Source of the DNA: Aquatica leii
Taxonomy: Eukaryota > Arthropoda > Insecta > Coleoptera > Lampyridae
NCBI GenBank assembly: GCA_035610365.1
Contig: CM069436.1
Coordinates: forward strand, 7,430,937 to 7,494,936
Direction of reading: 5' to 3'
Length of the DNA: 64,000 nucleotides
Under the pieces are notes generated by a model. The model worked only from the letters and a program-made list of their open reading frames with translations, was not told where the DNA came from and did not search any database. Position 1 is the stretch's first letter; the number at the start of each line of letters is the position of its first letter. Shown here in pieces: positions 24,066-34,749 of the stretch. The position numbers and the translations under genes are program-made.

Positions 24066-25060
24066 ACAGAGTGCAAAATAATTCTGAATGTAAGAAATGT
24101 AGAGAAGAAGAGAAAACACCACTAATGCAGGATGTATGTTCTTAAGTTAGATGCTTAAAAAACCTAATTTTATAACTAGATCTTGTTTTTTTTACTTCTA
24201 AATAAAAAGCTTTCACATACTAACAGATGTCTCGGGGACACCCACCACCTGGGTAAAAAGTATAAGTTTTATGGTTTTATATACAAAATCTATTACTTTT
24301 TGAAAGTTACACAAAAAACCAGTTCTTACTAACACATTAAAAGAACATTTATCTGTTTAAATTAGATCAGAAATTGACTATTGAAATTATTAATTAAACG
24401 AGCTCAAAAAAAATTGACAAACACCCAATTAGTTAAGCCGGTTTCTACCCGTAAAGGAATAAACAAACTAATTAACAACATTGTGTTTGTTTTTTCTTTT
24501 AAATTATGTAAAATTAGAAGCGAATTTTTATTACAGTATAGACATGTAGAGGTTACTGTATTCACTTATGCATTTAATATTAATAGTTTCAAAAACCAGT
24601 AGCGCACAGCGTGACGTAGAACTGAAGACGTAATCGCTATCATCAATCAGCTCGAAAATGCGTAACTAAAAATAAATTCGTTTCCGTTTAACAAAAAGAA
24701 AAGATAAAAAAAATTAAGTTTGAAAGATATTAATAGATTGACGGATTTTTGATTGATCGATTTTTCTTAACCGTTAGTAAATTCGGGTTTAAAAAAAATC
24801 GAATAATTTGTAATAACAGAAAAGCAATGTAGTTTAGAAATTACAGTTACAAAAATAAAATATACAAGAAGATAAAGAAACTAATTTTTTGGTTATGTGA
24901 TTAATAGCGTTTAAAAGATTTTTTACCATTGCAAATTAAACTTTTTTTTGCAGAACGAATGGATGAAATTCTTTTAGATTTTTTTGGATAAAATATTAGT
25001 CTAAGTATGAATTTTAATCATTTTTGTGTTATTGCAAAATTAAATTAAAAATAAAAATAG
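24066..25060. other. AT-rich non-coding stretch
   Basis: No family-like frame was found. The right part grades into the satellite array, sharing words such as AAATAATT and AACAAACCAAT. Confidence 0.5.
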
Positions 25061-27020
25061 TAGAAAAAACATTATTTTGGTTACATTTTAAATAATTCAA
25101 GAAACTATAAAAACAAATATAATTACTACTCGAATAAACAAACCAATGTCACAGTGGTGATTAATTTAGTAAACAAATAAAATTTTAAATAACTCTATAA
25201 ACAATAATAAACAAACGATAAAAAACAAGATATAGTCAAACTAAAAATTAAAAAAAAAAAACAAATCTAAATAATTAAAATTGAAAAACTGCCGACTGTG
25301 TTTTAAAATAGTTTTTTCAAAAATACAAAAAACAACATTTTAGTTGCATTAAAAAAAAATTAATATAAATTTTACTGGAGTAAACAAACCAATCTAACAA
25401 TAGTAATGCATAAAGATTACAAAAAAATCATTTGGGTTGCATTTTAAATAATTCAAGAAAAAAAACTATAAAAGTTTTACTAGAATAAACAAATCATCAC
25501 AATAGTAATCAAATTACTAAACAAATAAAAATGAAAAAAAACCTAAATATTTATTATTACAAAACTGTTTAACATTCTTTGAATAATTTTTAAAGAATAC
25601 AAAAACACAATTTTGGTTGCATTTTAAATAATAAAAGAAATTGGAATAAACAAAATAGTCAAAATTAAAATTGAAAAACTGATTATTGTTTTTTAAAATA
25701 TTATTTAAAGGATACAAAAAAACACTATTTATGTTGCTATTTGAATAATTCAAGAAAAAACTAAAAAATATAAACTTTTTACAAGAATAAACAAACTAAC
25801 GTCAGAATGGTAATAAAAAAACACTAATCAATGAAAATTTAAAATGATTCTATAAATCAAGAAACAATTTTAGTCAAAGTAAAAATTGAAAAAAAATTAA
25901 ACATTTAAAATTAAAAAAAAAACATTCTTTAAAATATTTTTTAAAGAATACAAAAAACATCATTTTGGTACATTTTAAATAATGCAAGAAAAAAAATTTC
26001 TATTGGAATAAACAAAACAATATCACAATAGTAATTTTGCTAAACAAATACAATTTCAAATTGTTTTATAGGTAATAAAAATAAACAATATAAAAACTAT
26101 ATATAATCAAATTAAATATTGAAAAACTGATTGTTTTTTCAAGTATTTAAGAAAAATAAAAAAGTATCATTGGTGTTGCATTTTAGATCAAGAAAAATCT
26201 AAAAAATATAAACTTCTTACAGGAATAAACAAACCAACGTCACAATGGTAATCAAAACACTAATCAAATAAAATTTTAAATATTTCTATAAATAATGAAA
26301 AGTAACGATAATAAAAACAAAATATAGTCAAATTAAAAATTAAAAAACTGACCGTTATTTTAAAATATTTTTTAAAGAATACAAAAAACACGATTTTAAC
26401 TAATGCAAGAAAACAAAAAGAATATCATTTTTAATGGAATAAACAAAGTAATATCACAATAAGAATTATTCGGGTAAACAAATAAAAATTTAAATTATTC
26501 AGTAAGTAATAAAAAAAAGGTAGTCAAATTAAAAAACTGACTGTTTTTTTAAATATGTTTTCAAGAATAAAAAAAATATCATTTGGGTTGGATTTTAAAT
26601 ATATCGAGAAACTTTTTACATGAACAAACAAATCAAAGTCACAATGGTAATCAAAATACTAACAAAATAAAATTTTAAATGATTCTATAAAGAATAATAA
26701 AGAATCAAGTTTTAGTCAAACTAAAAATTAAAAAAATTTTTTTTAATTTAAAATTAAAAAAATATATTTTAAATAATACAAAAAACACAATTTTGGTTGC
26801 ATTTTAAATAATAAAAAAAAAATTTATTGAAGTAAACAAAACAATATCACACTAGTAATTATTTCGTTAAACAAATACAATTTTAAATGATTCTATAAAT
26901 AATAAAAATAATTAATAAAAAAACAAGATACAGTCAAATTAAAAATTAAAAAAGTGATTGTTTTTTAAAATATTTTTTAAAGAATACATAAACTCTAATT
27001 TGGTTGCATTTTAAATAATG
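25060..27020. repeat. Degenerate AT-rich satellite, ~200-bp period
   Basis: The word TTTGGTTGCATTTTAAATAAT, or a close variant, recurs at about 25074, 25335, 25430, 25608, 25727, 25957, 26160, 26573, 26789 and 26992, with a weaker copy near 26390. Each is followed by a 'GGAATAAACAAA..AATRTCACAATRGTAAT' type segment and 'AAACAAATAAAATTTTAAAT'. Spacing is mostly 180-230 bp, with two short units. Units have diverged through A/T indels. Confidence 0.8.
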
Positions 27021-27071
27021 CGTTTAGTAGCAATAGTTCATCAAGCTTACTAAAAAAATTCAGTGGCGACG

Positions 27072-27110
27072 CACAGTGCATTGAAGTATATGGGAAATGG
27101 GACAAAAATC
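27072..27110 (+). promoter_or_regulatory. Left Transib end, 23-RSS-like
   Basis: The heptamer CACAGTG (27072-27078) is followed by exactly 23 bases and then ACAAAAATC (27102-27110), which matches the V(D)J nonamer ACAAAAACC at 8 of 9 positions. It is the expected transposase binding and cutting site. Confidence 0.85.
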
Positions 27111-27617
27111 ATAAGTTCGTTTAGATACGATAGAAAAACTATTTTTTGATACATATTAGTTGTTATAAGTTGGGCGCATGAGATAACACGTAATTTTTGT
27201 TCAAATCAGTATACAGAGTGAGTAGTTTAAACCATACTGGAATCAAAATCTAGTGAACATCTTCATTCGTGTTTTATTACCATTGCAAAAATAAATAAAT
27301 GAGTTTTCCTGTTTTAAAAAGAAGAAAAAAGTTCTAGAAATACTTCATTTCTGCAATACAGGGTGTTGAAATTTTATTTCCTTTTTTTTTGCTAAATAAT
27401 TTTTGAAATGGGTGTGGCTATTTATATTAAAATTGGTATCTGAAGGTTTTCAAGACGCGAAATTCGAATTTATTGTTTATATGACTCCTATTTGTAGGGG
27501 GCGCCACCTCTCATCACTCTTTTGAACATCCCTAACTTTAAGGTAAATATGGCTAATACTTGATGAGTATCCATAACTAAATGGATGAATACACAATTAT
27601 GTTGGATTTTACAAATT

Positions 27618-27748
27618 ATTTATTTCGACTTTCGACGTACGTTTCTATAAATCACTGTAGCTCCTTCAAATACAAGTTCATTTCTAATAATTGTACTTGA
27701 TGAAGCCACAGTGATTTAGCGAAACGTACGTCGTATACCTACATAAAT
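27618..27748. repeat. Small inverted repeat with hammerhead-like motif, inside Transib
   Basis: The arm at about 27618-27675 (CGACGTACGTTTCTATAAAT, CACTGTAGCTCCTTC) pairs with the arm at about 27690-27748 (CTTGATGAAGCCACAGTG, GCGAAACGTACGTCG). The loop is about 15 bp. The right arm has TTGATGA, a short weak stem and GAAACG, resembling the Penelope-associated motif at 22621 and 40687. It is likely a fragment of a Penelope-like terminal repeat inserted in the transposon's 3' untranslated part. Confidence 0.6.
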
Positions 27749-27962
27749 AATTTTTCTTATTTTTAATAAACGTTCCTGAATGCCATTGCAATATTTTTTT
27801 TAACATGTAAATGGTGCAGTACGCGAGAATTTCAATTAATGAAACCCTAAAAAATGAATGCAAAAGTTATAATGAAGAAATTAATTTCATTAGGCATCAA
27901 ATGAACATACAAATAATCAAGCTGTCTTAGGTAACAAATTCTGCCAACCTAAGTTAAATAAA

Positions 27963-29640
27963 TCAGTCTGATTCGGATAATTCTTCGTCAGAGATTAATG
28001 CTAAATCTGAAATTAAGTTGGATTGATATCAGTGGTTCAGAAGTCATTATCAATATGATTTCCTTGTTCGGTTTTTCCTTGCCTCCTTGTGTCTGGCTTC
28101 AAGTGCATCTTCGGATAATTGTCCAATTGGCAAAGAAAATGCAGTGATTATTTCACACCCGTGAACAAGAACCTTATGGACACTACTGGGTATGTAGTAC
28201 CAACCATATAGACTGATCTATAACTCTCTCGTTACGTCTAACAACGTTTTTCCACATCTATAGTAAAACCGCTTGACAACAGTTTTCGAATAGTGGAAAA
28301 CTTATATATAATGGAATCTTCTTGCAGTGTTACCATCATTAGTCGAGCCATATCCTGGCTTGTCCACTAAGAAACCCATTTTCGATATGAAGTCAGCTTG
28401 AAATCTTTTCTTATTCATCTTTATGATTTCATTATTTTTATTACCTTTTACTTACCAGGATTTGATGGGTAACGTATAGGCTATATGCAAAAGCCATTCG
28501 AAAAACCTAATCCAACAATGTAGAGTGGACAAACCAAAGCGATAGTTTTCTGCATGAGGTACGCTAGTCAACACTTTCTTTGTGTTCGTATCCTTTGGAG
28601 TAGCACCACAAATCATACATTTGGAAGCGGCATTTGTATCAGATAAAACGTTGCTCACACTGGCATTTATCATTGTAAAAAGGAGCTCGTAGCTGATATG
28701 ACATTCTTGGCCGCTCTCCATTGTGAAATGACTGTTTTGAAATTGACTGATTTTCTCTGTCATCAACCTCTCCTCCTCGCGCACTAGTTCTGCATTTTCT
28801 TTTTGAAACATAAATTTTATAGGCCTGCAGTAAAGTGTCGATGATGGCCTTGCATTGACCCACGCGTTTTCTCCAGTGTCTAAGTTAACCAACTTCAAAG
28901 GTACTAATGCTACCAAGAACAGATGCCCATCAGTTCTGAAAACATCTGTAAATTTTTGTTTGTATTGGCTGTGACGAAAGCTACCGTCGAAGCCCCATTT
29001 ACACATCAGTTTAAGTCGATTACTGTCATTCTCTAAATTGCAAAGATTAATTACGCTCTGAGCAGTCAGGTGAAGAAGTTCCTGCAAGCTCACTTCAGCT
29101 GAGGTTTCAGTAACTGGAACAGAAAATGGCATAAAGGCATTTTTGACTTATTTTAGTTTATAGAGACTTGGAAAGCAGTTTAGGCAAATAGCATTTACTA
29201 CAGACCTTAACACTGTGTATTTATTTTCCGATAAATCTAGATCTAAATACAGAGCTAGAGCTTGAGAAAGAGGTAGTGAAGAAGTTTCAGCTTTGATCTC
29301 TGTTGTGCCACGAGTCATTTCGGCGGCGACTTGCAGCTCATCAAATTTCCTTCTAGCTGCGAGTTCTGCTAACCGCCTTTTTTCGTCTTGAGTGAAGCTT
29401 CATTGAAGGGCTTCATGGGTCTTCCACGTGAACGTTTCGGTCCGGGTTTGCTTATTTCAGTGGATGAATATCGTACTTGTTGCTGTAGCCAACCTTCGTG
29501 ACGTTCCAGAAGTCTTTTTCTGCTTCTACTAACCTCTTTCCATTTATTATTCATCTTTTGACAGAACAGCCGGCTAGTTGTCATCAGTTCTTTATGAAAA
29601 TCGTCAGGACATTCAACCAGCGCTAGGAGAAAATAATTTT
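27963..29640 (-). pseudogene. Transib transposase (RAG1 core homologue), damaged
   Basis: Read on the minus strand: an N-terminal part at 29584-29390 (ERHEGWLQQQVRYSS, KRSRGRPMKPFNE); a segment at about 29395-29150 (DEKRRLAELAARRKFDELQ, LPLSQALALYLDLDLSENK) reached by a frame change near 29385; then a stop near 29148; then an open 226-residue stretch at 29132-28452. That stretch has KLMCKWGFDGSF (Asp at residue 49, matching RAG1 Asp600), NARPSSTLYCRPIKFMF (cf. the RAG1 'PNSELCCKPL' box), CMICGAT (residues 172-175, matching the RAG1 zinc Cys pair) and HAENYRFGLSTLHCWIRF. The box expected to hold the second catalytic Asp reads TMINASV, suggesting Asp to Asn. The frame continues, after an in-frame stop and frame changes, through MGFLVDKPGYGSTNDGNTAR and SSVHKVLVHGCEII to LPIGQLSEDALEARHKEARK, which includes the expected catalytic Glu, ending in an acidic tail EELSESD. 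The enzyme cuts at the heptamers. This copy is very probably inactive. Confidence 0.85.
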
Positions 29641-30091
29641 CTCAAACACGGCAAGTTTTTTAGATTCTTTCTGACACTATACATCCAATAGATCAACATT
29701 TTTTATCGATTTAACTCGTTCTGCCAAAAATATCATAATAAGATGAATCGCGAAGAGAAGCAAATGAACTCTACTTGATATTAATGTTCATTCATTAAGC
29801 AGTAATAAAAAGCTACAACTACGAAATGATATGACATTTTTTTAACCTTCCACGAAGTTTGGTAACTAAAAAATTTGCATGCTTTTGGAATAGCAATCTA
29901 TAGAACATGCAGAAAAGAACTTCCCCAAGTAACAATAGAAATAATATAATGATTATAGACGCAACTACAAATTGAGAAATTGACAGCTCGTGACAAGTCA
30001 ATCGAAACCGAAGACATTGTTAGAATTGGTCGTCATGACAGCGCACTCAATTGGCTTATCAACGCCTACTTTGGTTTCCAACGAGTTGAAA

Positions 30092-30130
30092 TTATTTTTT
30101 TAATTTTTGGGTTAAGCTAGATGCACTGTG
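30092..30130 (-). promoter_or_regulatory. Right Transib end with heptamer
   Basis: The minus strand starts CACAGTGCAT at 30130. No strong nonamer follows: at 12-bp spacing CCCAAAAAT matches 5 of 9, and at 23-bp spacing AAAAAAATA matches 6 of 9. The two ends are therefore asymmetric beyond the first ten bases. Confidence 0.75.
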
Positions 30131-30489
30131 CGACGTGGAAAGACTCAAGTCGCAATTGTCGTTTGCTGCCACGACCGACCAATCGTTGCAGTCTCGCATT
30201 GCATTTATTGTTGTAGTAGTTTCGCTGGTCTAAAACTGTATGATCGTTAGGTTAAATCTTGCAAGTGGAAAACTACTCGTCGGCATTGCTCAACTGCACA
30301 GCATTCTTTGTTGCATTTGCAGAAAACTTCTTCCGAATCTCGCCGCTCTAAAGAATCTTTGCATTCGGCGACAGATTCGACAAACACTTTTGTAGTTTTA
30401 ACCTCAAGGTCCACCAATAGTTGTCCCACAATTACGCTTCCAGCGACTGTTCGTCTTGAAGTTCAGGATTGTTGAAAAAAGTTTCAAAC

Positions 30490-31125
30490 TTTTAAAGCAC
30501 TTTGTGACCTAGGCAGTCAAATTAGCTTCACCACAGAAAATTGCCGTAATTGTCTTAGTATCTCATGTAGTCGTAGGTGACACAGTCATTAAGTCCTTTC
30601 GCATTCCAATTACAATAATTTGTAGTATTTATTCAAAACGTACAGTGTAGCAATTCCTGAACAACCTCGGTTTAAGAACATAAACTTGGCAGATTCAGAC
30701 TAAAAGGTCCCCGGGAATATTGATTTCCTTTTAGGTGCTGATGTATTTCCACGTATCGCCAAATCGATGATCTAGTCGCAATAAATACAATATTTGGTTT
30801 TACCCTCATGAGACCCGTGGTTGGTAATGCTGTTACACATCGTTTCTTAGCACACATAATAGAAACTATTTGGGTCGTTTCGTAGTTTCGTTGCCGTTTG
30901 AGGACAAGGATTCGATGCCTGTCTTTGAAGGCATGCGAGAAATCGCACACTGTCGTCTTTTATCACTTAAACGTCGCTTATCGTTGAACCCTTTTATACG
31001 GGAAAAATATAATGAAGGATTATCTTGACTCAAAACACATGTCGTTGATTTTCTCAATTGTGGAATCAAATATTTTGCAGGTTTATTACATCCCACACCA
31101 TTGTCTGATTTTTATACTCAGAGCG
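30490..31125 (+). pseudogene. BEL/Pao protease region
   Basis: ALCDLGSQISFTTENC near 30500-30550 has the aspartic protease signature (D.GSQ.SF) specific to BEL/Pao. PGNIDFLLGADVFPRIAKS near 30710-30770 is the conserved family box after the protease (IDLLLGADV). The region is decayed. It ends near 31130, where an unrelated GT-rich segment begins. Confidence 0.8.
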
Positions 31126-31129
31126 GTTG

Positions 31130-32536
31130 GTTAGGCAGTAGTGTAGGTCACTTTGGTTTGGCTATCTAAGGAAAGGTGGTCAGCCGTACAACAACATCGT
31201 ACTCTTTTTTCTCTTTCTGTTTTTCTATCATTTTTGTCTTCTTTCAATAGGTCACCACCAGTGAAGAGGAGTGCTTGTTGTAGGAACCCAACAGTTACAT
31301 GTCCGGAAGAATTGGTTTTCTTAGACCTGGTAGCCTCAAGCTCTGGACCAAGCATAATATCCTTTGGAGCCGCACGGCGGACTTGATGGAGCTTGGCGAG
31401 AGTTTTTTTTAATCGGTGGGTAAGATGTTGTATTTGTACAAGATGCACCGCTTCCAGCTACAGTCGAGCGATTGCAGGCTTTACTTCTTTTTATTTTGAT
31501 TTTGAAGCTGAATGTTTGAATGTTTCCTTTTCTTTTTCTATTATATACTTTTAGAGTGGGAGGATTTCCTGGGTCTTGTTCTCTCTGGTCTTAGATCAGA
31601 TTTCTTGTTAGGTAGGAAAAGGACTATTGTATTCAAGCGAGTACTGATTGCGGTGACGTGCGCTTGTGTGGGTTAACGTTGGAGGGGCTCAACTACGCGC
31701 TATTTCATCTTGTCGCGAGAGCTTAAGTAGTGTTTAAGACTTCGACGCCACACAATCGTCCGGCACTTGATCGAGAAAACCTTAGGAAGTGATAGGATTC
31801 CTGGGGTCAAAGCCTTGTAGGTTCCTGTTTTCGTTTCCTGTTTTCCTATAGTACCTTTGTACTTTTCCTGATAGGTTTCTTAAGACTTATATTCAGAGTA
31901 GGATTTGTATCAGTGAGCTGAGGGCTGGGATTTTAGGACGCTGAGTGAGGTCTAAACTTCTCTTTTTCCTATACTTCTTTTTTTTTGCTTGGTTTGCTTT
32001 AGATTGTTGTTCGGTAATGTCTATGGAACTGCGTTGGTTTTTCTTGCTTTGCTAGAGTTTTGACTATTATAGACTTTACAACGAGTACATTTTTTTTAAT
32101 ACACCCTTTTCTGTTGGTTGAAGACTCTTTGGTTCTTGGTAGTATCATGCTACTTTTAAACACATCTGTTTAGAAAGTCTCTTTTGTTTACGCTTTTCTT
32201 GGGTTGGGTGTTATTGTGATTGGGTTCGGTTCGGATTTTAGGGTTCTGCCCTTGACGTATGGCTAAATTTTTCTTCTTCATATTTTAGCTAGTGTCTACT
32301 TCCCAGGTTTTTATGTTGCTGGAAGGCAAAATTAGTCAAGTATCATAAACGGGATTTACGCAAGGATACTCTTCTTGCTGAACCAAAGCTCTAAAATGTC
32401 ATTAGGTTGATTTTAATTTGCTTTCGTTAGTACCATTTCGCCTTCACTTGTGATGTATGTCAAATGTTTTGTCAAATCGTAGTTTTGCCTTAGCATAAAA
32501 AGTTTCAGTTGATTTTTTTTGCGTTTTTCACCTACA
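31130..32536. other. Unclassified GT-rich insert in the BEL/Pao RT region
   Basis: BEL/Pao similarity stops near 31130 and resumes at about 32537. The segment between is G/T-rich on the plus strand with no family-like frame. It starts TGTAGGTCA (31142) and ends TTTCACCTACA (32536), a short imperfect inverted repeat with TG..CA ends, so it might be a solo LTR or other element. No target duplication could be confirmed. Confidence 0.45.
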
Positions 32537-33460
32537 GAGTCCATGCAACCCTATCAATTAAACACAGCAACTTATGGTGTTGCATCTACTCCTTTTCTAG
32601 TCACTGGCGCGTTGTGGCGTTGCTCAGGAAGGCAAGAATGAATTTCCTCTCGCTTCGCAACTTGTAAGTAGATGACTTCGCATGTGGAGCCGACACATTA
32701 GATTCGTTAATAGATTTGTAAACCCAATTGATTGAATTGCTTAATTCTGGTTGTTTGGAGTTACGAAAATGGTCCAAAATAATTCGTTTCGTTTGGAATG
32801 GCCAAATTGGAGGTCGCGCTACTTAAAAGGTTATCCATCCCTTGTTTAGAATTGTCTAACGTTGTTGCATTCGTACTAAGGAGCTATAAACATATTGTAA
32901 CCATTAAAATAAATAATCACTTGTAGTGATTAGTAGATAGCATTTGCTTGGATACGCTCTTTACCGCATCGTTAGAAGACTTTTATAGCTAACCGCGTCA
33001 CACATCCAAGAAACCGTTCCGCTTAGTTGTTGGCGTCACGTTCGTTCTTGTGACAACCGAGCTAATCTAACTTAGCGTGGTCTACTGTCAGAAAATCTAG
33101 CCGCATGCTCTTTATGGTAAGCGGGACCAAATAGACTTTATCAGCAGACAGAATTCTGGTCAAAAGATATAGTTATGTCGTCTCCAGAAACCGTCTGTTA
33201 ATTAAAACTCGTGGTATTTGCGGTACAAATAGTTCGTAATAAGTTTTTCATTGTACTCGATTGATACTTGTCATTGCGCAAAATTCAAAGAATTATTGCA
33301 TATTGTCTGCGATTTATAACAAATTGCTGTACTTACGTTAAAAACCATACGGTTTTAAGCAGACCCGAGTTGCATCAAACACTCATTCGCTTAATCAAAA
33401 TACTACAATTGAAGACATTGCAAGAAGAATTTGAAAACATTCGCCTCTTTTTATAGATAA
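32537..33460 (+). pseudogene. BEL/Pao reverse transcriptase and connection region
   Basis: YQLNTATYGVASTPFLVTG at about 32550-32605 is the RT box before the active site (YRL.TVTYG...APF.A). VDDFACGADTLDSLIDL near 32670-32720 is motif C (YVDD) with its following TGA.T. SLRKIQRIIAYCLRFITN at 33270-33325 is the post-RT connection typical of the family. The region is decayed. Confidence 0.8.
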
Positions 33461-34560
33461 TGATGAAGTTTTAAGCGTTGGTGGTCGTTTAGCTCGATCA
33501 TCACTACCATACGGCACAAATCACCCCTCTTTATTACGTAATAACCATCGCAATCGTCTGACAATTTTAATTGTGGAGAGTACTCATCTCAAAAATAAAC
33601 ACTTAGGTGTAGACACAACTTTGTATTTGGTATAATAAAATTTTTGAATCATATCGGGTCGCGGAGTAATTTGTCGTTGTTTTTAGGACTCGACCCACTC
33701 CACTCGTGTTCATCATGGCAGAACTGCCCGCATTTTCGTGTGAAAGGCATTTAGTTTTAGTCCTTACTTCAAAACGACGCGGTTCTAAACACGCCAAAGT
33801 TTATTTGTGTTTGTGTGCTTTGCTACCAAAGCTCTGCATCTTTAAATACCTTCAAATTTAACAAGTGAGATTTTTTTCGCTACGTTACGTATATTTATCG
33901 CATGCCGCGATCGCTGCAATGATCGTAGCATCAACTTCGTCGAAGTCAACAAACAATTGGTTGCTCAATTCAAATTTTGTGGAAACTGAAGCCATTCAGT
34001 GGCATTTCACCCTCCTTCCGCTTCACATTTTGGTGGTTTTGGAAGAGCAAGATCAAATCTGTTAACACCAATTTTTTGCGGGTAATTGGAAATCAATGTC
34101 TCACTTATGAGGAGTTTAACACACTTGTCGTGCAAATAGAGCCATCCTTTAAGTCTCGACTTCCACGTAGTCCTAATGACTTGCGCGTGTTATCACCTGC
34201 TCATTCTCTGACTTTAGAATATTTAACGTTCGCACCAAATTCAGATTTGTTAAATTAGAAGATGAATCGTCATTCGCGTTGGCAATTGTTACAAAAATTA
34301 CACCAAGACTTTTGGCGCAGATAAAAAAATAAATACTTGCATGTACTGTATCAACGCAGAAAGGGGGCTTGAGCTAATAGATATTGGCACGTTAGTCTTA
34401 ATCAAAGACGAGTTGGGTCCACCTCTAAATTGAAGGATAGGTAGAATAGTTAAATTGCATCGTGCAAAAAATAATATTGTTCGCGTGGCATCAGTTCGTA
34501 CTGTTCAAGGACTGCTCAAGCAACCTTTAGTAAAGTTATGTCCGCTGCCTTTGCTTCAGC
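33461..34560 (+). pseudogene. BEL/Pao integrase and tail
   Basis: VLSVGGRLARSSLPYGTNHP near 33470-33530 matches the family's zinc-binding entry to integrase. Later segments read FLRVIGNQCLTYEEFNTLVV (34070-34130) and LRVLSPAHSLT (34185-34215), which match the end of BEL/Pao integrase. The C-terminal tail near 34395-34550 carries the usual LVLIKDE and VRTVQG...QPLVKLCPLP signature. The middle of the core is poorly preserved. Confidence 0.82.
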
Positions 34561-34749
34561 ATTGTATTATATTCAGTTGTTAGTTTAAAATTTTGTTCAA
34601 GTTAGTTTTTGTTGGTGATTATTGAAAATCACGATTGCACTGTTGATTCTGATGGGCGGTATGTTTCGCGCTATTGAAAAGTCTGTGATGTAGGCAATTA
34701 TGCGTGCACGTGAGTTGGTGATTGAAGACAGTTATCACGTGCGTGTTTG

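Larger units (their letters stand above)
27067..30135 (-). mobile_element. Transib DNA transposon with RSS-like ends
   Basis: The element body is 27072-30130 (3059 bp). Both outer flanks are CGACG (27067-27071 and 30131-30135), a 5-bp target duplication that fits the GC-rich CGNCG preference known for Transib. Each end starts with the 10-bp inverted repeat CACAGTGCAT, whose first seven bases equal the V(D)J recombination heptamer. The minus-strand gene is a RAG1-like transposase (27963-29640). About 0.9 kb between the left end and the gene's stop is non-coding and contains a small hairpin insertion. The element appears structurally complete, but the transposase is damaged. Transib is the family from which RAG1 and RSSs are thought to descend. 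Confidence 0.92.

Noticed and set aside
31131-31448. 105-residue minus-strand frame in the GT-rich insert
   Set aside because: No recognisable motif and no second supporting piece; kept only as part of the unknown insert.
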